Assembly (NCBI GenBank): GCA_012184525.1
Contig: WOFQ01000027.1
Span: 372,001 to 436,000, forward strand
Reading direction: 5' to 3'
DNA: 64,000 nt
From: Xenoacremonium recifei
Taxonomy: Eukaryota; Ascomycota; Sordariomycetes; Hypocreales; Nectriaceae
In this document: positions 12,301 through 21,954 of the stretch, one piece after another
Layout: each line of letters starts with the position of its first letter
Position numbering within the stretch: the first letter of the stretch is position 1
Notes under the pieces: model-generated
Told to the model about the DNA's origin: nothing
The model's input: the letters and a program-made list of their open reading frames with translations, nothing else
Database searches by the model: none
Program-made: the position numbers and the translations under genes

Positions 12301-13579
12301 CACATCTCCGAACCTTCCAGCTCGCATCATCGTCGTCGTCTTCGAAACCGTCATCAGCATCGAACTCATCGTCCTCGTCGGCGTCTTCTTCATCCTCGTC
12401 CATGTCCATATCTTCGTCTTCATCATCGTTCGCATAGTTGGGGTCGTACTTGATGTACCGAAGGCACGCTGCAATAACTTGTTCCGTCATAGGGAGCATC
12501 TCTTGCGGGCAAGCTGCCAAGAATGCTTCAAGGGCAACGAGCGCGGCTTCCCGAATATCATTGAACTCCAGCCCAAGATCGTCGCCATCGCTAAGCTGTT
12601 CAAGGTGATCCTGCATCTCCTCCTCACTCAAAGCTTGCAAGACAAACGGTGCAGCTTTGGGCAAATGTGGGCCGAAGCGTGTCGGAATAGATCTCGCCAT
12701 ACTTCCTAGAATTGAGATGAACAGACGCCTTGTCACGGCACTGCTGGGCTGAGCTAGGCCTGCCGTGATTCTGTTGACAACGGTCTCAAGGTGCTCATCC
12801 GACAGATACACGGCAAGCATGGACATGGCCACCACAGCCCGCTTTTTGACCACCGAAGTTCCTTTCTCGCCCTCCAAGACGTGAAGAATAACTTCCTGCA
12901 TTGCCTCCACCTCCACCTGGACAAGCATGGGCCCGAAGCACCGCACAACCTCTATCACCACGTCAATAGACTCTGCGTTGAGGTCGTTTTCGTTCTGTAG
13001 CAGGCCCTCGGGAACCGGTGGGAGCTTCAGGTGAGCGACCTTGGGTACCCGAGTCTTGGGACCAGGGCCGATGAGCCTCGGGATCAGCACACGGCTGATG
13101 GCGTTGTATGATTCCTGAACGGCTGGTGTCGGTGGAAGACCCGGGACCGGCCTCGGGAGAGCGATAATAACGTTTCGCAGGGCAAGTGAAGGGACAGTGT
13201 TGTCGACGGAGTTCTTAAGCTTCAACGCCGAAAGCTTCTCGATCATGGGCGAAATGACGGTTGCCGGGATCCTGTGGACCAGAGGCCCAAGGCTTTGGAG
13301 GATAGGTCAGCCACTTTGGATCTCCAAAAGCCCATTCTTGGGGACGACAAACCACTTGATAGCCAGATTCTGGACCTCGCCGTTCTGATCGTCAAGAGAC
13401 TTGATAACGGCATCGGTCGTCCGGGCGGCAACGTTGTAGTCGAGGTGCAAGAAGTCAGGCCTCGACTCGTTGAGCAGTTTCAGAATGTCGCTGAGGCCCA
13501 TGAAACGCATGTCGGGATCAGCGTCGTTCAGTTTCGTAACATGGCCCATGACCGTCTGCGGCGTGGCCGGTTGCGCCAT
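9359..13579 (-). CDS. CAND1: CAND1/TIP120, cullin-associated NEDD8-dissociated protein
   Basis: 1352-aa HEAT-repeat protein that wraps around un-neddylated cullin-RING ligases and exchanges their substrate receptors. Exons on the minus strand: 13579-13353, 13292-10265, 10216-9878, 9823-9359. The first exon (MAQPATPQTVMGHVTKLNDA...NLAIK) and the second (C LGPLVHRIP...) join in frame across a 60-bp intron. Recognisable parts are the N-terminal HEAT repeats, the acidic loop (12340-12430, DDEDEDMDMDEDEEDADEDD) that interrupts a HEAT repeat, and the C-terminal TIP120 domain with KDNAVKQDVEKQEEANKSILR. The length matches full-length family members, so N- and C-terminal halves are one gene, unlike Aspergillus where CandA is split in two. 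It acts in cytosol and nucleus. The next gene is divergent at 14457. Confidence 0.96.
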
Positions 13580-14456
13580 GATGAACGAGCTTCGGCTTCG
13601 CTTTCGCGGGGTGGCGGCGCAGAAGGAGGGACTCGGCAGGCGCCGGCTCAGACCATACGAGGCGGCAACGGGTGAGAATAATGCGGCGATGGAGGCTCGG
13701 GCGGTTGAAGATGAATGTATCGGTGCTGGGAAAAGATGCAAGAGGCAGGTTCCGGGATCGAAGCTCAGCGCCAGCAAGTGGTGCCTGGTTGGAGTTGCGG
13801 CTCGACGTTGGCGGGGTCGTGGCGGGCGCGATGGAGCTTCCAGACGGAAGAAGGTCGGAGCTAAGCTGGCAAAGCTGGGCAGCTGGAGCCTGAGCTGACA
13901 GAGCCAGAGTTAGAGCCAGCTTGGGGCAGTCGGAGCCAGCTTTATCCGGGCCTGGGAAGCAGCAAAGCATGCGTTCTTGCCATCAGACAGTCTCGAATTA
14001 GCTCAACATATTTTGTGCTGTTGGCTAATTCAAAGATGCTTTTGTGTCGCATTGAATGATTGAAAGCTTGGGTTCTTGGGTTTCAGTTATGAGGGGTCAG
14101 ATCATGGAACCAAGTTGTGATCTCGAGAAGCCATAGGGTAAGGTACCTACCGATCTAGGTTGTAAAACTTGGATACATGGAAAACGTGATAAAAGACCAT
14201 AACCCGAACTAGAAATTTCCCTGAAAATTCAGGAAATACAAGCCCTTAAATTAAGCTGCATCATTAGATTTACTTCATTATTTTCTCTTGCGGGCGTGGA
14301 GTGGGTGATCCTACAACTCCCAAGACTCCTTACTCCTTGCTGGATGTCTTACAGCAACTGGCTGCCCCAATTACCCCACCACTATTACAACAACCCTCCC
14401 GTCAACACCATCTTCACCAAAACATATCCATCCCCAAACAAGTCTGCTTCAACGCA
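13580..14456. promoter_or_regulatory. Divergent promoter region, CAND1 and small acidic protein
   Basis: 877 bp between two divergent starts. The CAND1-proximal 400 bp is G/C-rich and open in several frames, which is probably 5' UTR. From about 13980 to 14280 it becomes A/T-rich. No specific operator is recognised. Confidence 0.4.
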
Positions 14457-14805
14457 ATGGTAAGATCCCAATCCTTCCCCCCAGCAAAGACCACCCTAAC
14501 CCTCGCAGAACAAAGACTCCTCCTTCACCTTCGTGCACATGCACCGCCCGCGCGACGCCGATCTCTTCGAGGACTTCTGCAAGGACAAGCTGCCCGACGA
14601 CGAGATCTACGTGCCGCCCGCGCACCAGCCCATCAACCCGGAAGACGAGGACGATGTCGTGCCCGACCAGCATGCCGCGTTCGGCATCCAACGCGCCACC
14701 CAGGAGGTCAAGGAGCCGTCGTGGAAGGACCTGGGGCTCGCCGAGTTGATGCACCGGGGACCGAAGAAGGCGAGGGGAGGGAAGGGCAAGGCGTTGCCGC
14801 GGTGA
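14457..14805 (+). CDS. Small acidic protein of unknown function, start codon alone in exon 1
   Basis: 99-aa hypothetical protein. The ATG at 14457-14459 is followed directly by a GTAAGA donor; after a 49-bp intron ending CTCGCAG, exon 2 (14509-14805) continues NKDSSFTFVHMHRPRDADLFEDFC. I chose this model because the frame is rich in G/C third positions, ends naturally, and the in-frame ATG inside exon 2 (14539) would drop the first conserved-looking segment. The protein is acidic in the middle (PEDEDDVVPD), has KEPSWKDLGLAELMHRGPKKARGGKGK at its end, and no signal peptide or membrane segment. No family is recognised. It is divergent from CAND1 and convergent with TRS31. The 3-nt coding first exon is a gene-prediction trap. 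Confidence 0.65.
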
Positions 14806-15108
14806 ATCACGGCTGTCACTCTGGCGTCCGAGTGTCTGTTTTGATTTTGGGGAATAAGGATCGCGCATGGCATTGAGGGAGCGTTGTTTATATGAATCGC
14901 GAACAGAATACGTCCTGAATCCAGCACAGTGACAAAACGAAGGCTTGCGGAGGATTATTGACTTCCGATTCTCGGAAATCACATTGTCTATATGCTCCTA
15001 GCACAATACCCCAATCCATCTTTCGAGCCCATATGAGCCAACCAACATAGATATCCCTTGGTCCTGATGCCCCAACTCCAAAACTCCATTCGTAGAAAAC
15101 ACCACCCC

Positions 15109-15806
15109 TCAGCTCTTCGCTAGAAAGCCCTCCCGCTCTAGCACCTCCCCTCGGAACTTGACCAGAAACACCGTCTTCCCGGGCCACATCTCGCCCTCGG
15201 CCACCGTATGCGCCGTGACCCGCGCCGCAAAGTCCGCCCCATCGCACACGCCCTCCACCACGCCCGCCACAAACGCCGCGCAGTTCAGCTGGCTCATCTC
15301 CTTGGGCACGCTGATGTATTGGTTGACCAGCGGCTCGTTGTCGATGATCATGTACTCGTCCGGCTTGTCCGGGTCCGACGCCTTCTCCAGTCGGTCTGCC
15401 TGTCGCCCGAAGAGGTGCTGCCACACGTTCTGCTTGATGAAGTGCAGCAGCGAGATGATGTTGAGGGGGCGGAGTTGCGTGCGCGCTGGCTCGCGGTAGA
15501 TGAGCAGGTCGAGGAGTTTGAGCCCGATGGCGTGGCCTTGGAGGTTGAGGCTGTTGGAGGGTGGTGCATCAGTATATGTGGTCTCCTTGACGTTCAGTTC
15601 CCGTACCGTTGTTCTAGCTCCTGGATGCCCTTCACTCGCCGCTGCGCATACGACACCATCTCGCCAAATAGGTATGCGAAGCTTGCTTGGCTCAGCTCGG
15701 CCGTCTTTGAACGGTTGAGGGGGCGGTGGTAGATGGATTTGCCATTGCTCGGGTATCGCAGGCCCGGCTCCTTGCCGGTCGGCGTGCTCGATTGAAGGTT
15801 CGCCAT
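15109..15806 (-). CDS. TRS31: TRAPP complex subunit TRS31 (TRAPPC5, Bet3 family)
   Basis: 213-aa core subunit of the TRAPP tethering complexes, which activate Rab GTPases (Ypt1 and others) in ER-Golgi and later traffic. Exons 15806-15607 and 15550-15109, joined across a 56-bp intron (GTACGG...CAACAG). The N-terminal extension (SIYHRPLNRSKTAELSQASFAYLFGEMV) and LNLQGHAIGLKLLDLLIYRE match TRAPPC5/Trs31, and the C-terminal half shows the Bet3 fold pattern (NCAAFVAGVVEGVCDGADFAARVTAH, FLVKFRGEVLEREG). The length is normal for filamentous fungi. Longer upstream in-frame starts (to 15974) are Pro/Ala-rich and look like translated 5' UTR; the ATG at 15806 fits the family start. Confidence 0.95.
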
Positions 15807-16282
15807 ATTTTCGAATCGCTTGTGCCGCAGAGCTCGAGGATGGCGGGCAGCGGGTGCTGCTGCTGCTGCTTGCACTGCTGTCGTTGTAGCAAAGGTAGAG
15901 GCTGGAGGGGGAGCTTGACAGATGAGCGTTGGCTGCAGCACCTGGAAATTCGGGCGACGTGGGGGAGGATTCACCGGCGCTTCACCGAGGCTTCACCGAA
16001 AGCTGCTGACATTATCCTGTGTAACTCAAGCAGGGGATTCATTTGACGGATAGTCATCGTGGGGAAACTGGGGAAATCAAAGTCAAATCTAAGGAAAGTG
16101 TTTTCTTCATTCAATAAGGATGCAAATGCTGTTTACGGACTAATTTCAATCTTTCGGTACCTTAAATCTCCCCGCTCACGTCTTATGCTCCCCAATCGTT
16201 GTAAGTCGCCTGAGTATGCTCTTCCACTTCATTGAAAGACACAAATAAACTTGTCTTCACACTCTCCTCTCTTATAACCTGG
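15807..16282. other. Intergenic region, TRS31 promoter and BCS1-like 3' flank
   Basis: 476 bp. It contains a CAG/CTG-type trinucleotide run near 15855-15885 in the likely TRS31 5' UTR, and an A/T-rich part from 16020 onward. No gene is seen. Confidence 0.4.
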
Positions 16283-18315
16283 TTACTGCACCGTGACAAC
16301 CTTCGACTTCGTCTCCTTCTGCACCACCGCCGCCTCAATCCACGCCGGCGCATCCTCAAGCGCCTTCTTCGGCGACTCCTTGCGCTTCAACAAGAAGCCC
16401 TGGATCTGCGCCGGCGAGAACATCGACTCCGGAATCAGCTTCCCAAACTCAAGCGAGATGCTCTTCAGTTCCTCGGCCGAGACATCCAGCACTTCGTCCT
16501 TGTTAGTCGTGCTCTTGTCCGCCTCGCCGCCCTCCTTCGACTTCATCCGCGATGCCTCGTACATACGGTAGAACAGCTCGCCTGCTTGCACGCTCGTGGC
16601 ATTCGTGAAGCCGACCTGCACGTCAACGCGGCCTGGCCGGATGAGAGCCTCATCCAGGGACTCGGGCTTGTTCGTCGTCATAATCAGAACGCGGCCCTCA
16701 TGCGATGCCACGCCGTCGATGGCGTTGAGAAGACCCGAGAGAGAGATACTCTCGATGGACAGGATGCCGTTGCCCATCCTGTTTCCAGCTGCATCCTTGG
16801 CCTTCCTGTTCTTGCGCTTCTTAGCCCTTCTCTTCCTCTTTCTTTTCTCATCCTCAGAGTCTTCGTCGCTGCTGTCACTGGTGTCATCATCTGTCTCAGA
16901 CTCTTCTTTCTCTTCAGCCTTCTTTTCTTTCTTCTTTTTCTTGTCCTTCTTGCTCTTTTTAGAGCCCTTTGACTTGTCATCCTTGTCCTTTTCTTCCTCG
17001 CTGTCAGAATCGTCGTCTCCTCCATCAGATGGGCGCCGCAGACCCGCTGTATCGATATCCTCCAGGAGAACAATACATCGCCGAGGGAGGCGTGTGAAAA
17101 GCGCTGCCAGATCCTCCTCGTTGACATTCGCATCTTGAAGACTGATGACGTATATATCGATGCCGAAGACACCGGCCAGAGCAAAGGAGAAACTAGTCTT
17201 GCCAGTCCCGGGAGGCCCATGAAAGAGATACCCTCGCCGAAGAGGAATCCCTCGAGAGGCATACCACCTGGGTGTTCTCGGGTGTAGGTATTCGTTGATG
17301 TCAGCGAGAACGTAATGTTTCTCTTGAGAATCCAAGACCACAGTTCGCATGGGCCGTACAGGCCTGCGAGCCACCTGCTGCCACAAGCTGCCATCGCGCC
17401 GGTGTTCCTTATTCCGGGGACGATAGATGCTCGTCTTCTGGCGGGTGTCGTGGTAATATTCTACTTTGGCGTCGGAAATGAGTTGTTTTATGGGTTCTTT
17501 GTATTAGCCAGTCAGCAGAAGTTCGATATTTCAGGTTGGAGAAAGAGAACGGAGGACTCACCGATGTTGCGGCCGAAGCAGGAGATCTTGATTTCCTCCA
17601 AGTCTTTCATAGCGGACCATCCCGATGTGTTCATGAACGACTCCTTTTTGCGGTTGACTCGAAAGTAGGTCCCTTTGTACCAGAAACCAGTGGTCCCCAT
17701 GGCCGGGATGAATCTTGGACTCTATTTTTCTGTATTAGCAACTTCCTTCCACTGTCTTGAATGAAGAGGCACGAGTATGCGACTCACCGTTCGAGCCGCC
17801 TGGCTGGAGAAGTTGAGATACTTCGGTCCACCATCTTCCTCCACGGAGGTTGTCAAGAGCAGCGTATTCGCGAGCTCCTCCTCCTCCTCCCACGCACTCT
17901 TCCATACGGTCTGAGCCGTCAGGTAGCGGTTGTTTGTGATAGTTTGCTGTTCCGAAAGCCACTTCATCAGGTGGTTATAGATCTGGTCATTCTCGGTGAC
18001 ATACATGGCGCACATGAGATACCGACTGAGGAGGTTCTGAACGATGGCGTAGACTTGCGTCAGAAGTTTGTGCGCACCCCAGAGAAACCCGAGCAGAGTG
18101 AGCAGAACCGAGGGATCTAGTCCAAATTGTGCGCCGAGGAGGCGATAGACGAACAGGATGAGCTGCATCAACGGAGATGCCTGCCCAGCAGTCACGAGGA
18201 ACGTATCCATCATGCCTTTCGGGAAGGGATCCGTTGAATTGCCCGTCGAATTAGCAATGTTGGCCTGCAAGAAGGGCGGCAGGCCCAGCTTGCTCATCTT
18301 GGCCAGCGAGTCCAT
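16283..18315 (-). CDS. BCS1-like AAA ATPase with charged insertion
   Basis: 633-aa AAA+ protein of the BCS1 family (the founding member moves the folded Rieske protein across the inner mitochondrial membrane). Exons 18315-17788, 17721-17562, 17496-16283. A hydrophobic segment near residues 48-90 (LMQLILFVYRLLG, SVLLTLLGFLWG) is followed by a BCS1 N-terminal-type domain (FWYKGTYFRVNRKK, ISCFGRN). The AAA domain has Walker A GPPGTGKTS (about 323-331), Walker B CIVLLEDID (about 370-378), SGLLNAIDGV, sensor MTTNKPESLDEALIRPGRVD and a BCS1-type tail. Between Walker B and the next AAA block lies an insertion of about 90 residues, first acidic then Lys-rich. Such divergent BCS1-like paralogues are common in filamentous fungi, so orthology to yeast BCS1 itself is not claimed. 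Confidence 0.92.
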
Positions 18316-19873
18316 GGCCGTTCTCCCCAAAACGAAAGGCTACTATCTAGGCTTGGGGGAAAGTGGCGAGGAGTCAAGACAGCTCGGAGGTCCGGGATCA
18401 ACCAAAGAATGACCTGTGAAACTCCGGGACCCAAGTCAGCAGACTGCGTGCGGCGCAGATGACCAGAGCAGAAGTTGTCCTACCGCCTGGGGTTTGGGGG
18501 CCTTTTATGTCTCTCCGAACCGCTTCCACTTCCTCTTTCCCGTGCCACGCACCAATGCAGAAGGTTCCTGTCTTAACCAATAGAGTCAGAAGTGCGGATT
18601 TCGGTATGTATTGTTTGCTCTACCAACAAGACAGCTGCGCAGTTGCGGGCCAAACTAGACTCCAAGCGCACACCCGCAGTAGGTATCCAGAAGTAAGCAG
18701 TCCAAACAGTCCGAAGAGCAGGATTGATGCAAGCTTGTCCAAATAAAGACAAACAAAGTTCGCCTCCCCAAGGCAGAACTGGTGACGTCTAGAGCCAACC
18801 GTTCGTTAGGTTAGATCGTGTTAGTCGCAGGGCGCTTTGCGTAGGCTCTTCGTGGGGGGAACAAGCTGGGGATCAACAACCCAGCCCAATAAAAATCAGT
18901 TTGTTCGCGAACTACCGACCCAAGTTGAACACGACCCTGCTCGTTTCTGACCGTCAAGGATAGGGGCCCCCCTGGTCTATATATTCCGTGTGAATAGATC
19001 AGGTTAACAGGTGAGATGCCTAATAAGATGCGAAGGGTGCCTAAGATACGGAAGCTGACAACGCGATTTTGCAAAATTTTGCAGAACATGAAGCGAGCAA
19101 AAAAAGCCTCTGCACAAGGACAAAAAGTGCATCTTGAGCCCCAACCAGCGACCAAGGCTGAGAAATGGGAGGCTGCCACGAGGGTGTATGATGCCCATTA
19201 TGGCCTCCAGCATGCGGGCTAGAAGAGTCTCTCCTCCCAACCAACGCCGCCATAGTACATGTTCTACCCTATAGGTTGGATTCGGGATTTGAAGTGGTTC
19301 GCTGGCGCCTTGTTGCAGCCTGACGATATGATCAGATGGCTCCAGCATTTGCGGGGGGAGAGAACAAGCGAATCCTTAGGGCTGATGGGTTAGGACGGGA
19401 AGAGAGGCTCCGAGTTTGGGTGAGATTATAGAGCTGGTGATGATCGGGAGCTGGAAAATGACCTGTTACCCTACCTGACGCATTGAGCTAAGGCGACCTG
19501 GGGGCCTCATTTTTAGACCCGGGCACTTTGTTGGGCAGTGTGCTTCAGGCAGCTCCAAATTCTATTGGCGGCACCATATTTAGCCTATTGTCTTTATCGT
19601 AGAGTGGTGGTTGCAATCGCAAGTTGCTGAGGTTTTAGTGATGGTCCTGCATAACATCCTCGCGTGATGCTCACTGGCAGAGCCCAAACAAACCCTGTTG
19701 AGGCTCTGCTAGAGATGGATCATTGCAGCAAACTAATATGATTAATCATGTACTGAGATGAAGAACCCAACGCTGGCCCGAATACCTAATTAACCCCAAG
19801 CTGGGCTTGTTGGTGATAACGGGAACGACTGTGTTATACACATCCGTCACACCCGCCTCGTAACCGCTCTACC
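18316..19873. other. Intergenic region of 1.56 kb
   Basis: Between the start of the BCS1-like gene and the 3' end of the PDR16-like gene. Small frames exist on both strands but none shows domain or codon evidence. A 14-bp palindrome, TGCAAAATTTTGCA, sits at 19070-19083 and overlaps a direct repeat of ATTTTGCA. Otherwise nothing recognised. Confidence 0.45.
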
Positions 19874-21013
19874 TTACGCAGCAACAGCCTCACTCTCAAC
19901 CTTGCTCTCCTCCAACTTCGTCTCCGCCAGCTTCTCCTGCACCTCCTTCGTCACATCCCCCTCAACCACACTCGTCTCTCCATACTTGATCCCCTTGAGG
20001 CTCACATCAATTCCTCCCGCCAGATAATCCTCCAGCTCACCAATCTCCTTACCACCCGCCTCCCACCGTCGCAACCTCTCCTCGCGTCGCTTCCGGCACA
20101 GCTCATTAAGCGCCGGCCAGTACACCTCATGATCGTACTCAAAGTCCATGCTGCCGCCCCAGTCCTCGCTCCATAGCTGCTCGGATGGCACGTACTGCTT
20201 CATGTCCTCGTTGAACTTGAGCTTCTCGCGCGTCACGGGGTCGATGAAGGGCGTGACGATTTTGAAGAAGCCCCAGACGATCCAGGGGACTGCAATCTGT
20301 TAGTTGATTGATGTATAAAGAATAGAATAGAATGGAAACGTGAGAGACATACCGTTGATGATGAGCGCCTTGCCCAGCCGCTCCGGGTAGTGGTTCTGCA
20401 AAATATGCAACACCTCCCTCGCCGTCGACACCGGCACGCTCGTGTTCTGGCGCTTCTTGGTTGGCTTGAAGTTGATCATCAGACTCAAGCTCTCCACGCC
20501 CGCGGGCATCATGTCCGTCACCCGCTCGACCATGTAGAACAGGTGGTGGATCTGGCGCGGGCTGGCGTCGGTGTTCTGCCGCCCCGGGTTGAGGTACTGG
20601 CACGGCCGGCCGGCCTTGTCGAAGCCGATGATCATCTGCTTGCCCGTCTCCTGCTCCGGCGAGATGTACTCGGGCGTGAAGCCGTCGAGGCCGTACTCGC
20701 GTCGCCAGGCCAGGGTTGCGTGCAGCCGTTTCGAGGCGTCGGCGACGTGCCACTTGGTTGCGCGCAGATATCGCAGGATGCACTCGCGCGTCAGCCAGGC
20801 GCGCTCGGCGTCGGTGATCGGGCCTGACTTGTCCTTCTCCTTGTCGCACTTGATCTCTGTGAGGGCCTTGGCTTGCTCCAGGACGGCTTCATACTTGGTC
20901 TGCTGGTCGGCTGTGAGCTCTGGACGAGGCGCGGGCTTGCTGTCGGGCGTGGGAGCCTCAATGGGCGTCAGCCGCGGGGCCGACGTCTTGGTCTCTTCTG
21001 ATGAGCTGGCCAT
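19874..21013 (-). CDS. PDR16/SFH3-like phosphatidylinositol transfer protein (SEC14 family)
   Basis: 358-aa CRAL-TRIO protein, exons 21013-20353 and 20289-19874, joined GTATGT...TTGCAG at phase 1. The CRAL-TRIO N-terminal helical part spans roughly residues 65-130 (TRECILRYLRATKWHVADASKRL) and the lipid-binding domain roughly 140-290, with GFDKAGRPCQYLNPGRQNT, ILQNHYPERLGKALIIN, VPWIVWGFFKIVTPFIDP and YWPALNELCRKRREE. This order and wording fit yeast Pdr16/Pdr17, Sec14 homologues that move phosphatidylinositol and influence sterol metabolism and azole tolerance (family knowledge). The C-terminal 70 residues are acidic and Glu/Ala/Ser-rich. The initiator is MASSSEETK; two codons further upstream are in frame but begin without an ATG. 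The neighbour upstream on the same strand is a 5-phosphatase. Confidence 0.93.
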
Positions 21014-21954
21014 TGTGCACAATCAGGGTCTGGACCGTCTGGTCTGCTGGAGATGATGCTGATGCTGGTGCTGGTGCTGAGTCCCGGGATATCAGGCGCC
21101 TTGATATCTTGGTCTCGTTTCACGCTCTCTCACTCTCTGGCTCTCACCGCCCTAGACCTGCAGGATGCCAAATACTACTGCTGCTGCTTGTTAGAGGCGT
21201 TCCGTGTGGCGGACAGTAGTCTCAAGTGGCTTACATGTTTGCGTTGTCCGCTCGCTCACTCGCTCACGACTTTTCCCGACCGCCAGAGTTCCGCTCAATC
21301 GGGCTCAAGATGAACAAAGCAAGAAGAAGGCTCCTGAGACGAAATGGACTTTCGATAGAGCCTCGTCAACTGAAATGAGCTTCGATAGCGCTCTCGCTCC
21401 CGCCAGCATGTAATTTCCAGCCCCGGAGTCCGCCAGCGATCCGACCGCCCACGCTAAACTTGTTTGCTCCTTCAGCGGCATCAGACCGCTAAAAATAAGC
21501 CGCCGCCAATACGGATACGAGCCCGCCGCAGAGCCTCATACACACCATCCAGTAACCATCACAACCATTTCTTACGGGGAATATACCAAGGCTCATGCTT
21601 TGAATTCTTTGTATTGATCCCAATACGGGTCGGCTATGCCTTCAACTCTTGCAAATCTGCCAAGTCTTCGGCGTCTTGCATACCCCTGATTTTCCACCTT
21701 CCAGATCCCCCCCTCATGTATTTGCCCTGCCCAGTTCTAAACAAAAGAGATCCTCTATGAACTCACATGCCCTCGCGCCAGTACGGCCCTGCCATATCAT
21801 GCAAAGCTGTCCATGCAGCCAACCAGCCACCCGCCGCCCAAAAGAACCGACACCCCTCCATCACGCCAATATCAACCCAGAGCCCGCTTGAAAATAATTG
21901 AGATTGCCAGAGTAGGATGCACCTTCCAAAATACGCATGCTAATTTAAGTGCAC
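21014..21954. other. Intergenic region, promoter of PDR16-like gene
   Basis: 941 bp between two minus-strand genes; it includes the PDR16-like promoter and the 3' flank of the 5-phosphatase. Pyrimidine-rich stretches (CTCTCTCACTCTCTGGCTCTC near 21123) are typical of fungal core promoters. No gene is seen. Confidence 0.4.

Noticed and set aside
18811..19348. Overlapping minus-strand frames between the BCS1-like and PDR16-like genes
   Set aside because: No domain, no consistent frame, no initiation or splice context.
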